A stretch of DNA of 64,000 nt from Neolewinella persica DSM 23188 (GCF_000373105.1 NZ_KB890469.1:170653-234652); one strand, 5' to 3'. Shown: positions 1 to 8,267, numbered from the stretch's first letter. Numbers and translations are program-made. The notes: generated by a model from the sequence alone, not told the origin.

Positions 1-186
1 CGCCCCTGCAACCCCTGCAACCAGAGCGCAGCGCCCCTGCACCCCCTGCAACCGGAGCGCAGCGCCCCTGCAACCCCTGCAACCAGAGCGCAGCGACCCT
101 GCACCCACTGCAACCAAAGCGCAGCGACCCTGCACCCCCTGCAACCAGAGCGCAGCGACCCTGCAACCCCTGCAACCAGAGCACAG
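1..186. repeat. 31-bp tandem repeat array, six copies
   Basis: Six units of 31 bp start at 1, 32, 63, 94, 125 and 156. A seventh, decayed unit begins near 187. Each unit contains two CTGCAACC-like words followed by an AGCGCAGCG-type tail. Copies differ at a few positions, and there is no unique spacer between them, so this is not a CRISPR array. The array is cut by the window edge and probably continues upstream. It lies 80 bp before the start of the HerA-like gene. Confidence 0.9.
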
Positions 187-265
187 CGCCCCTGAAACTT
201 GGAGCGTAGCGACTACCTTGCAACTTTCGTACCTTGTCGCCCAACAAGAAAAGTAAAACTAAAAG

Positions 266-1819
266 ATGTCCAACCAAGACCAATTTCGCCAAGTCATTGA
301 AGAAGGCTACACCTTCCAAGGCCCTAGTTTTGTACTGGGCGGCGCCATGCTCGGAGAAGAAACCCTAACGGGCGCGCTGGTCCGCATTCCCCTGGGAACC
401 CTGAACCGCCATGGATTGATTGCCGGTGCAACGGGTACCGGTAAAACCAAGACCCTCCAGATCATTGCCGAACAACTGAGTAAGGAGGGGGTCCCGAGTT
501 TACTCATGGACATTAAGGGCGACCTTTCGGGGATCGCAATAGCTAGTGGCGGGCATCCCAAAATTGACGAACGTCACGCAGCCATCGGGATTCCCTTCGA
601 GGCCAGCGGCAGCCCGGTGGAATTGCTCACCCTCAGCGAAGAACCTGGTGCCAGGCTGCGGGCAACGGTCGTTGAGTTCGGCCCGGTGCTGTTCTCCAAG
701 ATGCTGAATTTGAATGATACTCAATCTGGCATCGTAGCGGTGACTTTCCAATATGCTGAAGAAAATAAACTTCCGCTGCTGGACCTGAAGGACTTCCGGA
801 AAATCCTGCAGTGGATTACCGGAGAAGGAAAGGAGGAAATAGAAGCAGATTACGGTCGTATCAGCACCGCAAGTACTGGCGCGATCATGCGTCGAATTGT
901 CGAGCTGGAAACTCAGGGCGCCAAGGAATTCTTCGGGGAGACCAGTTTTGACGTCGACGACCTGACCCGCCTGGACGAACTTGGCCGGGGCATGGTCTCC
1001 ATTCTCCGACTGACCGACGTTCAGGATCGGCCGAAGCTGTTCAGCACCTTCATGCTGCAACTGCTGGCTGAGGTATACGCTACCTTCCCGGAAGAAGGGG
1101 ACCTCGACCGGCCAAAGCTGGTGATCTTTATCGATGAAGCCCACCTGGTTTTTGAGGAGGCTACGGATGCGCTGCTCGATCAGCTGGAATCCATCATCAA
1201 ACTCATTCGTTCGAAAGGGGTTGGGCTGTTCTTCGTGACACAGAATCCCGCCGATATTCCGAGTGACATTCTCGGTCAGTTGGGCCTGAAAATCCAACAC
1301 GCACTCCGGGCCTTCACGGCTAAAGACCGCAAGGCCATCAAACTGGCCAGCGAAAACTACCCGTTGACCGATTTCTACGATGTGGATACGGTACTGACTG
1401 AATTGGGTACGGGGGAAGCCCTGGTAACGGTTCTGGACCGGAAGGGCCGGCCTACTCCGTTGGCGCGCACGATGCTTCGAGCGCCAGAGAGCCGGATGGA
1501 TATACTGACCAATTCTGAGATTAAAGACATCGTTCAGCGCAGCCCACTCGTTCGGAAATATAACCAGGAGATTGACCGGGAAAGCGCCTACGAGATCCTG
1601 GAAAAGAAGATGGAGGCTGCCGCTAAAGCAGAGCACAAAGCTGAAATGGAGGAGCAAAAGGCGAAAGCCAGGAAAACCTCCACCCGCTCCCGGAGTAAGG
1701 AGAAATCAATTTTCGAACAAGTCATGAGCAATACCACTACGCGGCAGATTGGTCGTACGGTGGCGCGGGAGTTTACCCGGGGATTGTTGGGCGTGTTGGG
1801 GATTAAGACGCGGCGGTAG
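266..1819 (+). CDS. HerA-like ATPase, DUF853/YjgR family
   Basis: A 517-residue cytoplasmic P-loop ATPase of the HerA/FtsK superfamily, closest by layout to the DUF853 (YjgR) family, whose members are about 500 residues. The Walker A motif GATGTGKT is at about residues 53-60 and the Walker B motif LVIFIDEAH at about 286-294. A downstream VTQNP segment fits the sensor region. The C-terminus (about 430-500) is rich in Lys, Glu and Arg and probably forms a coiled coil. ATG 266 follows an A-rich leader. HerA proteins pump or unwind DNA with NurA, but no nurA is adjacent and the DUF853 branch has no settled function. Family call is secure; substrate is not. Confidence 0.9.
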   Translation: MSNQDQFRQVIEEGYTFQGPSFVLGGAMLGEETLTGALVRIPLGTLNRHGLIAGATGTGKTKTLQIIAEQLSKEGVPSLLMDIKGDLSGIAIASGGHPKIDERHAAIGIPFEASGSPVELLTLSEEPGARLRATVVEFGPVLFSKMLNLNDTQSGIVAVTFQYAEENKLPLLDLKDFRKILQWITGEGKEEIEADYGRISTASTGAIMRRIVELETQGAKEFFGETSFDVDDLTRLDELGRGMVSILRLTDVQDRPKLFSTFMLQLLAEVYATFPEEGDLDRPKLVIFIDEAHLVFEEATDALLDQLESIIKLIRSKGVGLFFVTQNPADIPSDILGQLGLKIQHALRAFTAKDRKAIKLASENYPLTDFYDVDTVLTELGTGEALVTVLDRKGRPTPLARTMLRAPESRMDILTNSEIKDIVQRSPLVRKYNQEIDRESAYEILEKKMEAAAKAEHKAEMEEQKAKARKTSTRSRSKEKSIFEQVMSNTTTRQIGRTVAREFTRGLLGVLGIKTRR

Positions 1820-2106
1820 AGAATGAGAGAATCATGGAATGAGAGAATAGCTGCCGCACAGAAGAGCTCACTTCGCTCGTTTGGGCAGGCTGCATTCTAT
1901 CCTCAATTATTCTCCCATTCTCTTTCAGGCGCGGTCGCAGGTACAAGGAACGGTAGAGGAGCAAGGATACGGCCTGCCTTAACGAGCGTAGCGAGCTCTC
2001 CCTTGCGGCAACTATTCAATCCTTCAATAACTCACTTATTCTCTTATTTCGTTTGGATCAGGAGATACTCACGAGAAACAGTCCAATAGCCCCAATAGTC
2101 CAAAAA

Positions 2107-2595
2107 ATGCCCAATCTAATAGCCTCCGCCCTGGCCCGCATCGAAAAGCTGCCCAAAAGCCTGCAAAACCGGGCACTGAACTTCGCCCTTAGCCGCGCCG
2201 TACCATTTGTGGGGACGGCAAAAGTACACTACGAAAAGGTGAGTGAACGGGAATGGATCGCCTATGTACCTAATAAGAAGGGCGTCCAGAACCACATGAA
2301 GCAGGTACACGCAGGCGCGATGATCACCCTGGCAGAATCTGTGGCCGTAACGATGATGGGGATGAACCTACCGGCAGAGCGTTTGCCGCTGGTGAAAAGC
2401 CTGGAAGCTAAGTTTGTCCGGCGGTCCTCCGGCCGCATCCGGGCTGTCGCCCGGCTGACCGAAGAGCAGTTGCACCGGATTAAGACGGAGCCGAAGGGTG
2501 AGGTGGTCATCGAGGTCGATATCCGGGATGAAACGGGGGAGGTTCCGGTCGTCATCACTGTGGTGCCGGCCTGGACTACGCGGAAGAAGAAATGA
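2107..2595 (+). CDS. DUF4442-type hotdog-fold protein (thioesterase-like)
   Basis: A 162-residue protein resembling DUF4442 and PaaI-like hotdog thioesterases. The core is a long helix near residues 72-90 with the pattern HAGAMITLAES, typical of the hotdog central helix, followed by beta strands (KFVRRSSGRIRAVARL and VVIEVDIRD). An acyl-CoA thioesterase role is possible, but no catalytic residue is certain. I chose ATG 2107 rather than an in-frame start at 2053 because the intervening codons lie in repeat-like leader DNA (CAATAGCCCCAATAGTCC) and do not look like protein. The gene stands alone between two repeat-rich gaps. Confidence 0.75.
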   Translation: MPNLIASALARIEKLPKSLQNRALNFALSRAVPFVGTAKVHYEKVSEREWIAYVPNKKGVQNHMKQVHAGAMITLAESVAVTMMGMNLPAERLPLVKSLEAKFVRRSSGRIRAVARLTEEQLHRIKTEPKGEVVIEVDIRDETGEVPVVITVVPAWTTRKKK

Positions 2596-2596
2596 T

Positions 2597-2853
2597 CAGG
2601 TTTCAGGGACCAGTATTCAGCGGTCAGGACTAAGCATTCATGGACCAGAATTCAGTTTTCAGGATTCAGTCGTCAGGGGGCTGAACTCAGGTTTTACTGG
2701 ATAGGCTGCCGATAAGAAATTCAAGTGTTGGGACCTGAAAGCAAAACCCTGAAGGCAGCATACTGGTATCTGAAAACTGGCTAATGAATCCTGAATCCTG
2801 AAAACTAAATACTGAATCCTGGCTACTGAATCCTAAGCCCTGAAAACTAATAT
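2597..2853. repeat. Degenerate CTGAATCCTGA repeats in inverted arrangement
   Basis: The left half (2597-2695) repeats words such as TTCAGGATTCAG and GTCAGG. The right half (2757-2850) repeats their complement, CTGAATCCTGAA and CTGAAAACT. The interval could therefore fold into a long imperfect hairpin. No coding sequence is visible. It separates the hotdog gene from arsR. Confidence 0.75.
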
Positions 2854-2893
2854 CCCCAGCAACTTGTATCTTAGGGCAAGTAATCAACCACCA

Positions 2894-3214
2894 ATGGAAC
2901 AAGTGAAGCCTACCGCCCTCAACGAGCAAGAAGCCGAAAAACTGGAACGCATCGCTTTCATCCTTAAAACGGTGGCCCACCCGCTCCGCCTCGGAATTGT
3001 GCATTTACTGGAGCAGCATCCCCGCTTGAACGTCACGGATATTTGCGAAGCCCTCGGTTACGAACAATCTCTGGTCAGCCACCACCTACAAAATATGAAG
3101 CTAAAAGGTATCCTTTCCGTAAAACGGGATGGCCGCTCCATGATGTACTCGCTGAAAGAACGCGACGTAAGCCTGATCATCGAATGTCTCGAGAATTGTC
3201 AGTGCAATATGTAG
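2894..3214 (+). CDS. ArsR/SmtB-family metal-responsive repressor
   Basis: A 106-residue winged-helix regulator of the ArsR/SmtB family. The hallmark AHPLRLGIVHLL helix is followed by the recognition segment VTDICEALGYEQSLVSHHL at about residues 50-70 and a beta-hairpin wing (GILSVKRDGRSMMYSL). The C-terminus carries three cysteines in CLENCQC, a possible metal-sensing site; the usual CxC motif in the recognition helix is absent. ATG 2894 is the first good start after the repeat block. The next gene on the same strand is a ZIP transporter with a perfect palindrome over its promoter, so this repressor most likely controls that gene in response to zinc or a similar metal. The ligand is inferred. 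Confidence 0.88.
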   Translation: MEQVKPTALNEQEAEKLERIAFILKTVAHPLRLGIVHLLEQHPRLNVTDICEALGYEQSLVSHHLQNMKLKGILSVKRDGRSMMYSLKERDVSLIIECLENCQCNM

Positions 3215-3234
3215 TAAGTGATGTTTGATTGTTA

Positions 3235-3330
3235 ATTCCTGATAGCCGGCCCCGAACGCTGACTCCTGAGCCCTGAACACTGCTCCCTGAACGCTGAACC
3301 CTGAACCCTGCTTCCTATTTCCTGAACACT
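3235..3330. repeat. Degenerate CCTGAACNCTGA repeat block
   Basis: About nine imperfect repeats of CCTGAACACTGA-like words fill the arsR to ZIP gap up to the operator. They belong to the same word family as the block at 2597-2853. No open frame of interest is present. Confidence 0.75.
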
Positions 3331-3339
3331 TTGGGATAA

Positions 3340-3358
3340 AATGCGACATCGTCGCATT
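3340..3358. promoter_or_regulatory. Perfect palindromic operator, probable ArsR site
   Basis: AATGCGAC-ATC-GTCGCATT is a perfect inverted repeat with 8-bp arms and a 3-bp spacer. It abuts the TAnnTTTG promoter box and lies 27 bp before the ZIP start codon. ArsR/SmtB dimers bind such dyads and block transcription until metal binds. The assignment to the upstream ArsR gene rests on proximity. Confidence 0.7.
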
Positions 3359-3365
3359 AACTTTG
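3358..3365 (+). promoter_or_regulatory. Bacteroidota -7 promoter box TAACTTTG
   Basis: This matches TAnnTTTG, the -7 element used by the Bacteroidota primary sigma factor. It shares its first base with the palindromic operator, a placement suited to repression. A TTTG at 3330-3333 could be the -33 element, though the spacing is slightly long. Transcription from here would make a short leader for the ZIP gene. Confidence 0.55.
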
Positions 3366-3385
3366 CAGCCGCTAGACTCCCTACT

Positions 3386-4141
3386 ATGGCCCTGTGGCAA
3401 TATCTATTACTTTTCGGCAGTGTTCTTCTCGGCGGCGGTCTTGCCCAAGCCCTGCGTGGACGTGAAGACCGGATGCGGAAAGATTATCTTCCGCTATTAC
3501 TTTCCTTCAGTGGCGCCTACCTGCTGGGCATTGCGGCAATGGAAATGATGCCAACGGTTTTTCGCGAAACGACCTACCATACCGGGGTGTGGCTTTTGGG
3601 CGGATTTTTTGTTCAGCTGTTGCTGGAAGGCTTGAGCCAGGGAGTGGAACATGGCCACGTACACGCACACAAACAGGTTGGGTATCGTTATGGGCTCACT
3701 GTAATGGTCGGCCTCGGGTTGCATGCCCTGCTGGAAGGCCTGCCGCTGGGGACCATTGCTGAAACGGTGACGGAATTAGCGGGGCATGATCACGGTAATC
3801 TTGATGGGAACCACCTCTTGATTGGTATTGTTCTGCATAAAATTCCTGCGGCATTTGCCCTTGGTTTACTGCTCCGCTATTCTGGCTATTCCAAAAAATT
3901 CATGTGGGGATGTCTGCTGGTCTTCGCCGGCCTATCACCCCTGGGAGCAGCGCTCGGTGAAATCGTCAGTATTAACCCCATTTGGAGAAACCGCGTTTTG
4001 GCGCTGGTAATTGGAAGTTTCCTCCACATCTCTACCACCATTCTTTTTGAAGCAGATGGCGGCCGCGAGCACGGAATATCCGCCAAGAAGTTTGGCGTGG
4101 TAGTGCTGGGGATGCTGATAGCTTACTTTACGGCGCACTAA
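3386..4141 (+). CDS. ZIP-family divalent metal transporter
   Basis: A 251-residue inner-membrane protein with about eight hydrophobic segments, as expected for bacterial ZIP transporters that import zinc or related metals. A His-rich loop (EHGHVHAHK) lies between the third and fourth segments. The two metal-site helices are recognisable as HALLEGLPLG and HKIPAAFALG. A further in-frame ATG at 3341 lies inside the operator and would be upstream of the promoter box, so ATG 3386 is preferred. Context: an ArsR regulator and dyad operator directly upstream. Repression by ArsR is more usual for efflux than uptake genes, so transport direction and metal deserve checking. Confidence 0.88.
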   Translation: MALWQYLLLFGSVLLGGGLAQALRGREDRMRKDYLPLLLSFSGAYLLGIAAMEMMPTVFRETTYHTGVWLLGGFFVQLLLEGLSQGVEHGHVHAHKQVGYRYGLTVMVGLGLHALLEGLPLGTIAETVTELAGHDHGNLDGNHLLIGIVLHKIPAAFALGLLLRYSGYSKKFMWGCLLVFAGLSPLGAALGEIVSINPIWRNRVLALVIGSFLHISTTILFEADGGREHGISAKKFGVVVLGMLIAYFTAH

Positions 4142-4387
4142 AAAGACGGAGCTTTTTCTTAGACGGGCTTCGCCCTCGGTAGTGTGTAGACGCTTCGCTT
4201 GTAGAAGGTAGGCTAACGCACGTGGCTGCTCGCTTCGCTCGATGTGTACGAGTTTTCTTCTTAGTGTAGTACTTAATGTGCTTAATGACCTTAATGGTAA
4301 AAAAGCCCCGCAATCGTAGAACCCTCCATATCCGACCACAGACCACCGCATAATAATAGCACCTTTGTCAAGACAACAACCCCAGTC

Positions 4388-5299
4388 ATGGCAACACCTC
4401 CGGCTATCTCCGACCGGGACCGTAAAATTGGTCTCTTCCTAACCCTGGCGGGTGCGGTGCTCTTTTCCTGCAAGGCCATTGTAATTAAGTTGTCTTATCA
4501 GGATTACGAAGTAGAAAGTATTGTGCTTTTGGGCCTACGTATGGCTTTCTCACTCCCCTTTTTTCTGGGCATCGGATATTATAAACGGGCCCGTACGGGC
4601 GAACAGCAGGCTATGGAAGCCAAAGATGTTCTGCTGATCATGACTATTGGAATAATGGGGTATTACCTGGCCAGTTATACGGATTTTCTGGGGCTGCAAT
4701 ACCTCAGCGCGGGAATGGAACGGTTGGTTTTGTTCATCTACCCGACCCTGGTGCTACTGATTCAGTGGTTGGCCTTCGGGACGAGGATCAAGAAAGTCCA
4801 GTGGGCGGCTACTGCGATTTGTTATGCTGGCATCGCATTGGCCTTCAGCGGGTCAGATTTTTACATCGGAAATCAATTTTCACTGGGAGCAGGCCTGGTC
4901 TTTTTGAGTGCCTTGTTATACAGTTTTTACGTGATTGGCAGTGGCCGGCTCACCCCAAAACTTGGTAGTGTCAGATTTACCAGCGTAGCGTTGATCGCGG
5001 CAAGTGTGGCGGTTCTCTTCCATGTCTTCGCCGCAGGAAACACCCTGCTTGGCTTGCCCTGGGGCTTATATGGTTACGGGCTTCTGCTGGCCATTTTCTG
5101 TACCGTTATTCCTGGTTACATGGTCACGGAGGGCATCCGTCGGATCGGCGCCAGTAACGCTGCTATCCTGGGGGCGATCGGGCCGGTTGCGACCATTGTT
5201 CTCGAATATTTTGTATTGGGGGAATACCTGAATCTGGTGCAGGGGCTGGGGGCCTTGCTGGTCATTGTGGGGGTGGTGTTGATTGGGAGGAGTAAGTAG
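4388..5299 (+). CDS. EamA/DMT-superfamily permease
   Basis: A 303-residue integral membrane protein with about ten transmembrane helices arranged as two EamA repeats (roughly residues 18-145 and 160-300). This is the standard drug/metabolite transporter architecture. The second repeat carries the usual GAIGPVATIVLEYFVLGE pattern near the C-terminus. Such proteins export or exchange small metabolites, and the substrate cannot be read from sequence. ATG 4388 follows a 246-bp gap that contains a palindromic GCTCGCTTCGCTCG word. The gene seems monocistronic. Confidence 0.87.
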   Translation: MATPPAISDRDRKIGLFLTLAGAVLFSCKAIVIKLSYQDYEVESIVLLGLRMAFSLPFFLGIGYYKRARTGEQQAMEAKDVLLIMTIGIMGYYLASYTDFLGLQYLSAGMERLVLFIYPTLVLLIQWLAFGTRIKKVQWAATAICYAGIALAFSGSDFYIGNQFSLGAGLVFLSALLYSFYVIGSGRLTPKLGSVRFTSVALIAASVAVLFHVFAAGNTLLGLPWGLYGYGLLLAIFCTVIPGYMVTEGIRRIGASNAAILGAIGPVATIVLEYFVLGEYLNLVQGLGALLVIVGVVLIGRSK

Positions 5300-5654
5300 T
5301 CTTGTAGTTTGGGGGTCTTGTAGTCTGCGCTAGGTGCTCGCTCCGCTCGTGGAGCTTCGCCATCATCGAAAGGCTATGCTATATAATCTGGTAATGACAG
5401 CGCATAATGCTTTTGGTGGGTCAGCTCGCAGAGCTTGGTCGCACAGGTCTGGGTTTTAACCCAGATAGGGCAGCCAAATACCTTTATGCCAGAATACAAC
5501 TATGTTGAGCAGTTAGGTGGAATACGGTTTGCCTTGTAGTACTTCTGGGCGGGACAAAGGAATTATCTTCGCCATGATATTCTCACGAACGATAGCGAGT
5601 ATCCCCTGCGGTAGCGACTACAATGCTACCAGACCACCAGACCACAAGACTATT
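5300..5654. other. Non-coding gap before lpxB
   Basis: Contents seen: GTAGT-type stutter just after the permease stop, the word GCTCGCTCCGCTCG at 5336-5349, and a small hairpin TCTGGGTTTTAACCCAGA at 5448-5465. The stretch ACCAGACCACCAGACCAC and its continuation at 5627-5654 ends at the lpxB ATG. An in-frame upstream extension of lpxB from 5517 exists but looks non-coding. Confidence 0.6.
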
Positions 5655-6836
5655 ATGAAATACTACCTAATCGCCGGCGAACCTTCAGGAGACCTCCACG
5701 GCTCCTACCTGATTCGTGCGATCCGCGCCGAAGACCCTGCTGCGGAGTTTCGGGTTTGGGGAGGAGACCTGATGGCTGCGGCTGGGGCGGAGTTGGTGAT
5801 GCACTATCGGGAACTGGCGTTTATGGGGGTGGTGGAAGTGATCCGGAATTTACCGACCATCCTGAAGAACCAGCGGAAATGCCAGGAAGACATCGCGGCT
5901 TACGCGCCGGACCGGCTCATCCTGATCGACTATTCTGGCTTCAATCTCCGAATTGCGAAATGGGCGCGGCCTGAAGGACTGGACATCAGCTATTACATCA
6001 GCCCGCAGGTGTGGGCGTCCAGGTCTGGAAGGGTAAAACAGATCAGGGCCAATGTGGATCGTATGCTGGTCATCCTGCCTTTCGAGGAGGCCTGGTATGC
6101 GGAGCGTGGGGTCAATGTTTCCTTTGTGGGGCACCCCTTGCTGGACGTCGTCCGGGAAGCAGAGGAGAAAGGGATAAAGGCGCAAGGGAATAAAGGGGCG
6201 CGGCCGCAGGATGCAAAGAAAGTTGAAGTGCAGGCGAACTACCAGACTACTGAACTACTAGACTATCAGACTATAATCGCCCTCCTCCCCGGTTCCCGCA
6301 AACAAGAAATTACCGTAGGCCTGCCGTTAATGTTGGCTGCTGCCGCCCGTCACCCCGAGCACCATTACGCGATCGCCGGAGCACCGGCGCAGGATCTTGC
6401 TTTCTACGAACGGATCATTGCATCCTGCGCGCCGCCGCCCAACCTGAGTGTAGTCATGAACGATACCTATGGCTTGCTTCAAAGGGCCGATACTGCCGTA
6501 GTGACCAGCGGAACTGCGACTCTGGAGACCGCCCTCTTCGGCGTGCCCCAGGTGGTGGTTTACAAAGGCAACTGGCTGGCCTATCGCATCGCCAAATGGA
6601 TGGTCGGTGACCGCATCAAATACATCAGCCTCGTCAACCTGGTGATGGATGCCCCCGTCGTCCCTGAACTGATTCAGGCCGATTTTAACCCGGATAACCT
6701 GGCGGAGCACCTGCAAAAAATAATTGCCGGCCCCGTACGGGACCAGCAATTAAAAGATCTTCAGCGCTTGCGTAAGCAGCTGGGATCTGGTGGTGCAGCA
6801 ACGCGTGCTGCGCGGGCGATCGTTACTTCTTCTTAG
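5655..6836 (+). CDS. lpxB: Lipid-A-disaccharide synthase
   Basis: A 393-residue GT19 glycosyltransferase that joins UDP-2,3-diacylglucosamine to lipid X, forming the lipid A disaccharide at the inner face of the inner membrane. Diagnostic segments are AGEPSGDLHG at residues 7-16, YYISPQVWAS, FVGHPLLD, ALLPGSRKQE and TSGTATLET. ATG 5655 starts directly with the conserved MKYYLIAGEPSGD. Between FVGHPLLD and LLPGSR, residues about 173-206 form an extra segment. It is encoded by one copy of the 18-bp dispersed repeat (6197-6215) followed by ACCAGACTACTGAACTACT-type DNA like the gene's own leader. The 3' end overlaps the convergent membrane-protein gene by 14 bp. Confidence 0.93.
   Translation: MKYYLIAGEPSGDLHGSYLIRAIRAEDPAAEFRVWGGDLMAAAGAELVMHYRELAFMGVVEVIRNLPTILKNQRKCQEDIAAYAPDRLILIDYSGFNLRIAKWARPEGLDISYYISPQVWASRSGRVKQIRANVDRMLVILPFEEAWYAERGVNVSFVGHPLLDVVREAEEKGIKAQGNKGARPQDAKKVEVQANYQTTELLDYQTIIALLPGSRKQEITVGLPLMLAAAARHPEHHYAIAGAPAQDLAFYERIIASCAPPPNLSVVMNDTYGLLQRADTAVVTSGTATLETALFGVPQVVVYKGNWLAYRIAKWMVGDRIKYISLVNLVMDAPVVPELIQADFNPDNLAEHLQKIIAGPVRDQQLKDLQRLRKQLGSGGAATRAARAIVTSS
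6197..6215 (+). repeat. Dispersed GC-rich repeat, copy inside lpxB
   Basis: Consensus GGCGCGGCCGCAGGTGCA with a one-base insertion (GGATGCA). Read in frame it supplies lpxB residues GARPQDA. Confidence 0.85.
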
Positions 6837-7269
6837 CGTTACCCGTTACTACCAGAAGGGCGTAGATGACGCCTGGAAGAAAGAACAATAAGGTTAGCAG
6901 CAGGCTGATCCAGAATTTTGTCCCGATTTCTTCGGTATACAGGAATACGGCGAGTGGTGGAAGCAAAATGGCCAGGATGACCAACAAAATAGTAGTGTCA
7001 TCCGCAGCGCGGGTGCCATTTTTTACCTCTTGCTTGTATTGCTTGACGGCTTCCTTCATTTCCTGCTTCTGAGCTTTCTTGAAGGCGCGGCGGTCAGCCG
7101 GCGTCATAGCAGCTAGTTTAGCTTTATAAGCTTCAGCGGCTTCTTTGGCAGCTGTTTCGGATGAGTTGGAAGTTGCAGGGGGCGAAGCCGGAGCCACAAT
7201 GATGGCGTGGGCGGGAGCACTGATGAAAAACATCAGGGCAAGGAATAGAGTAAAAGTACGTAATTGCAT
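6823..7269 (-). CDS. Secreted-type membrane protein with YqaE/Pmp3 domain
   Basis: A 148-residue protein in three parts. First is a hydrophobic signal-like segment ending near APAHA (residues 1-22). Then comes a charged Ala/Lys/Glu-rich helical stretch (about 30-85). Last are two closely spaced membrane helices (about 93-143) with LLPPLAVFLYTE and FFLPGVIYALLVV, the signature of the YqaE/Pmp3 (UPF0057) family. Pmp3 proteins are normally only about 50-60 residues and act in membrane potential and ion stress, so the signal-like extension is unusual. The gene converges on lpxB and overlaps its end by 14 bp. The domain call is good; function in bacteria is unclear. Confidence 0.8.
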   Translation of the reverse strand: MQLRTFTLFLALMFFISAPAHAIIVAPASPPATSNSSETAAKEAAEAYKAKLAAMTPADRRAFKKAQKQEMKEAVKQYKQEVKNGTRAADDTTILLVILAILLPPLAVFLYTEEIGTKFWISLLLTLLFFLPGVIYALLVVTGNAKKK

Positions 7270-7397
7270 AAGCCAGATTTTGAATTAAGAGTGAGAGCAA
7301 TAGTGCATAGAAGGGGACTTTAGGTCCACATCTTACGTGGTGAACCTCAGCTGAAGAACCAAGGTTCGGACTGGCAAGGTAACTTTTTTACTTTTCG

Positions 7398-8159
7398 TTA
7401 TTCGTAGAAATTATCCTTTTCAATCTTTGACAGGTCAATGAATAATTGAGCAAATTTTTCCGTCACGTCCCGAAAGAATCTTTCGCCCTTTTCGGCGGTG
7501 GCTTTTCGGGGGTCGCCCGTCCCCGTGCTCTCCGTAATCTGTGACCAGGGGCGTTCCCGCCAAACCCAACCTTCCTTGAACGCCTTGATGCGGGGTTGCC
7601 GTTCTGCGCCGTCGCCAGCCTCTTGTAAAGGTAATACAAGGTCTGGCCGGAGGTGGAGTACCAGACTGGTTTCCACTTCATCGGCGTGGTCTCCGCCTTC
7701 TTCCACGTAATCGTCGCGGTCCAGTGCCTTGAACCAATTGGTTTCCACCAGCAACATTTCGGGGAACTCCACCCCGAGTTGCCGCAACATCGTCCGGAAG
7801 TTGTTGCCTCCGTGGCTGTTGAATACCACTAGTTTCTTTATTCCCTGCCGGTCCAGCACCGTAATCAAATCCCGAAGAATATGGAGCTGCGTACTGGGCA
7901 TCAGGTTCATGTCAAGCCTGATGTCGTGCTGTCCGGTATTAACGCCGAAAGGGATACAGGGCAGCACGATCACTTTTGCACCCGCTTCCCAGGCAATGCG
8001 GGCGGCTTCGGCAGAGATGGCCTCACCTTCGATGATGTCCGTAGCGTAAGGCAGGTGGTAGTTATGGGCTTCTGTCGCTGCCCAGGGAAGGACGGCAACC
8101 TCGTAATCGGTGGATTTTACGGCTTTCCAGTTGGTTTCTGCCAGGACGTAGGGGCGCAT
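7398..8159 (-). CDS. Creatininase-family amidohydrolase
   Basis: A 253-residue member of the creatininase/creatinine amidohydrolase family, whose members hydrolyse cyclic or linear amides with two metal ions. Metal-ligand motifs are visible: ATEAHNYHLPYATD near residues 28-41, FNSHGGN near 110-116 and GGDHADEVETS near 153-163. The in-frame codons before ATG 8159 look like leader, so I start at MRPYVLAETNW. Relatives include creatininase, MftE and FAPy deformylase-type enzymes, and the substrate cannot be assigned from context. The neighbours (an uncharacterised protein and an aldo/keto reductase, same strand) are separated by gaps and need not be co-transcribed. Confidence 0.85.
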   Translation of the reverse strand: MRPYVLAETNWKAVKSTDYEVAVLPWAATEAHNYHLPYATDIIEGEAISAEAARIAWEAGAKVIVLPCIPFGVNTGQHDIRLDMNLMPSTQLHILRDLITVLDRQGIKKLVVFNSHGGNNFRTMLRQLGVEFPEMLLVETNWFKALDRDDYVEEGGDHADEVETSLVLHLRPDLVLPLQEAGDGAERQPRIKAFKEGWVWRERPWSQITESTGTGDPRKATAEKGERFFRDVTEKFAQLFIDLSKIEKDNFYE

Positions 8160-8267
8160 GGGATGATGGTTTATTACGTAAGTGCGTAATATACACGTCA
8201 ATCACAAACCCATTAGACATTGAGAGTGAACTAGTAGGTTGATTCAGAAGTCCCCTGAATCAATCCA

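Noticed and set aside
1-186. Possible CRISPR array
   Set aside because: Repeats are contiguous 31-mers with no unique spacers, and no cas genes are present.
500-1657. A 385-codon antisense frame
   Set aside because: It is opposite the HerA-like ATPase, whose Walker motifs establish the sense strand as coding.
1823-2089. An 88-codon forward frame after the HerA-like gene
   Set aside because: It lies in palindromic and stuttered intergenic DNA, has no conserved pattern and overlaps the next leader.
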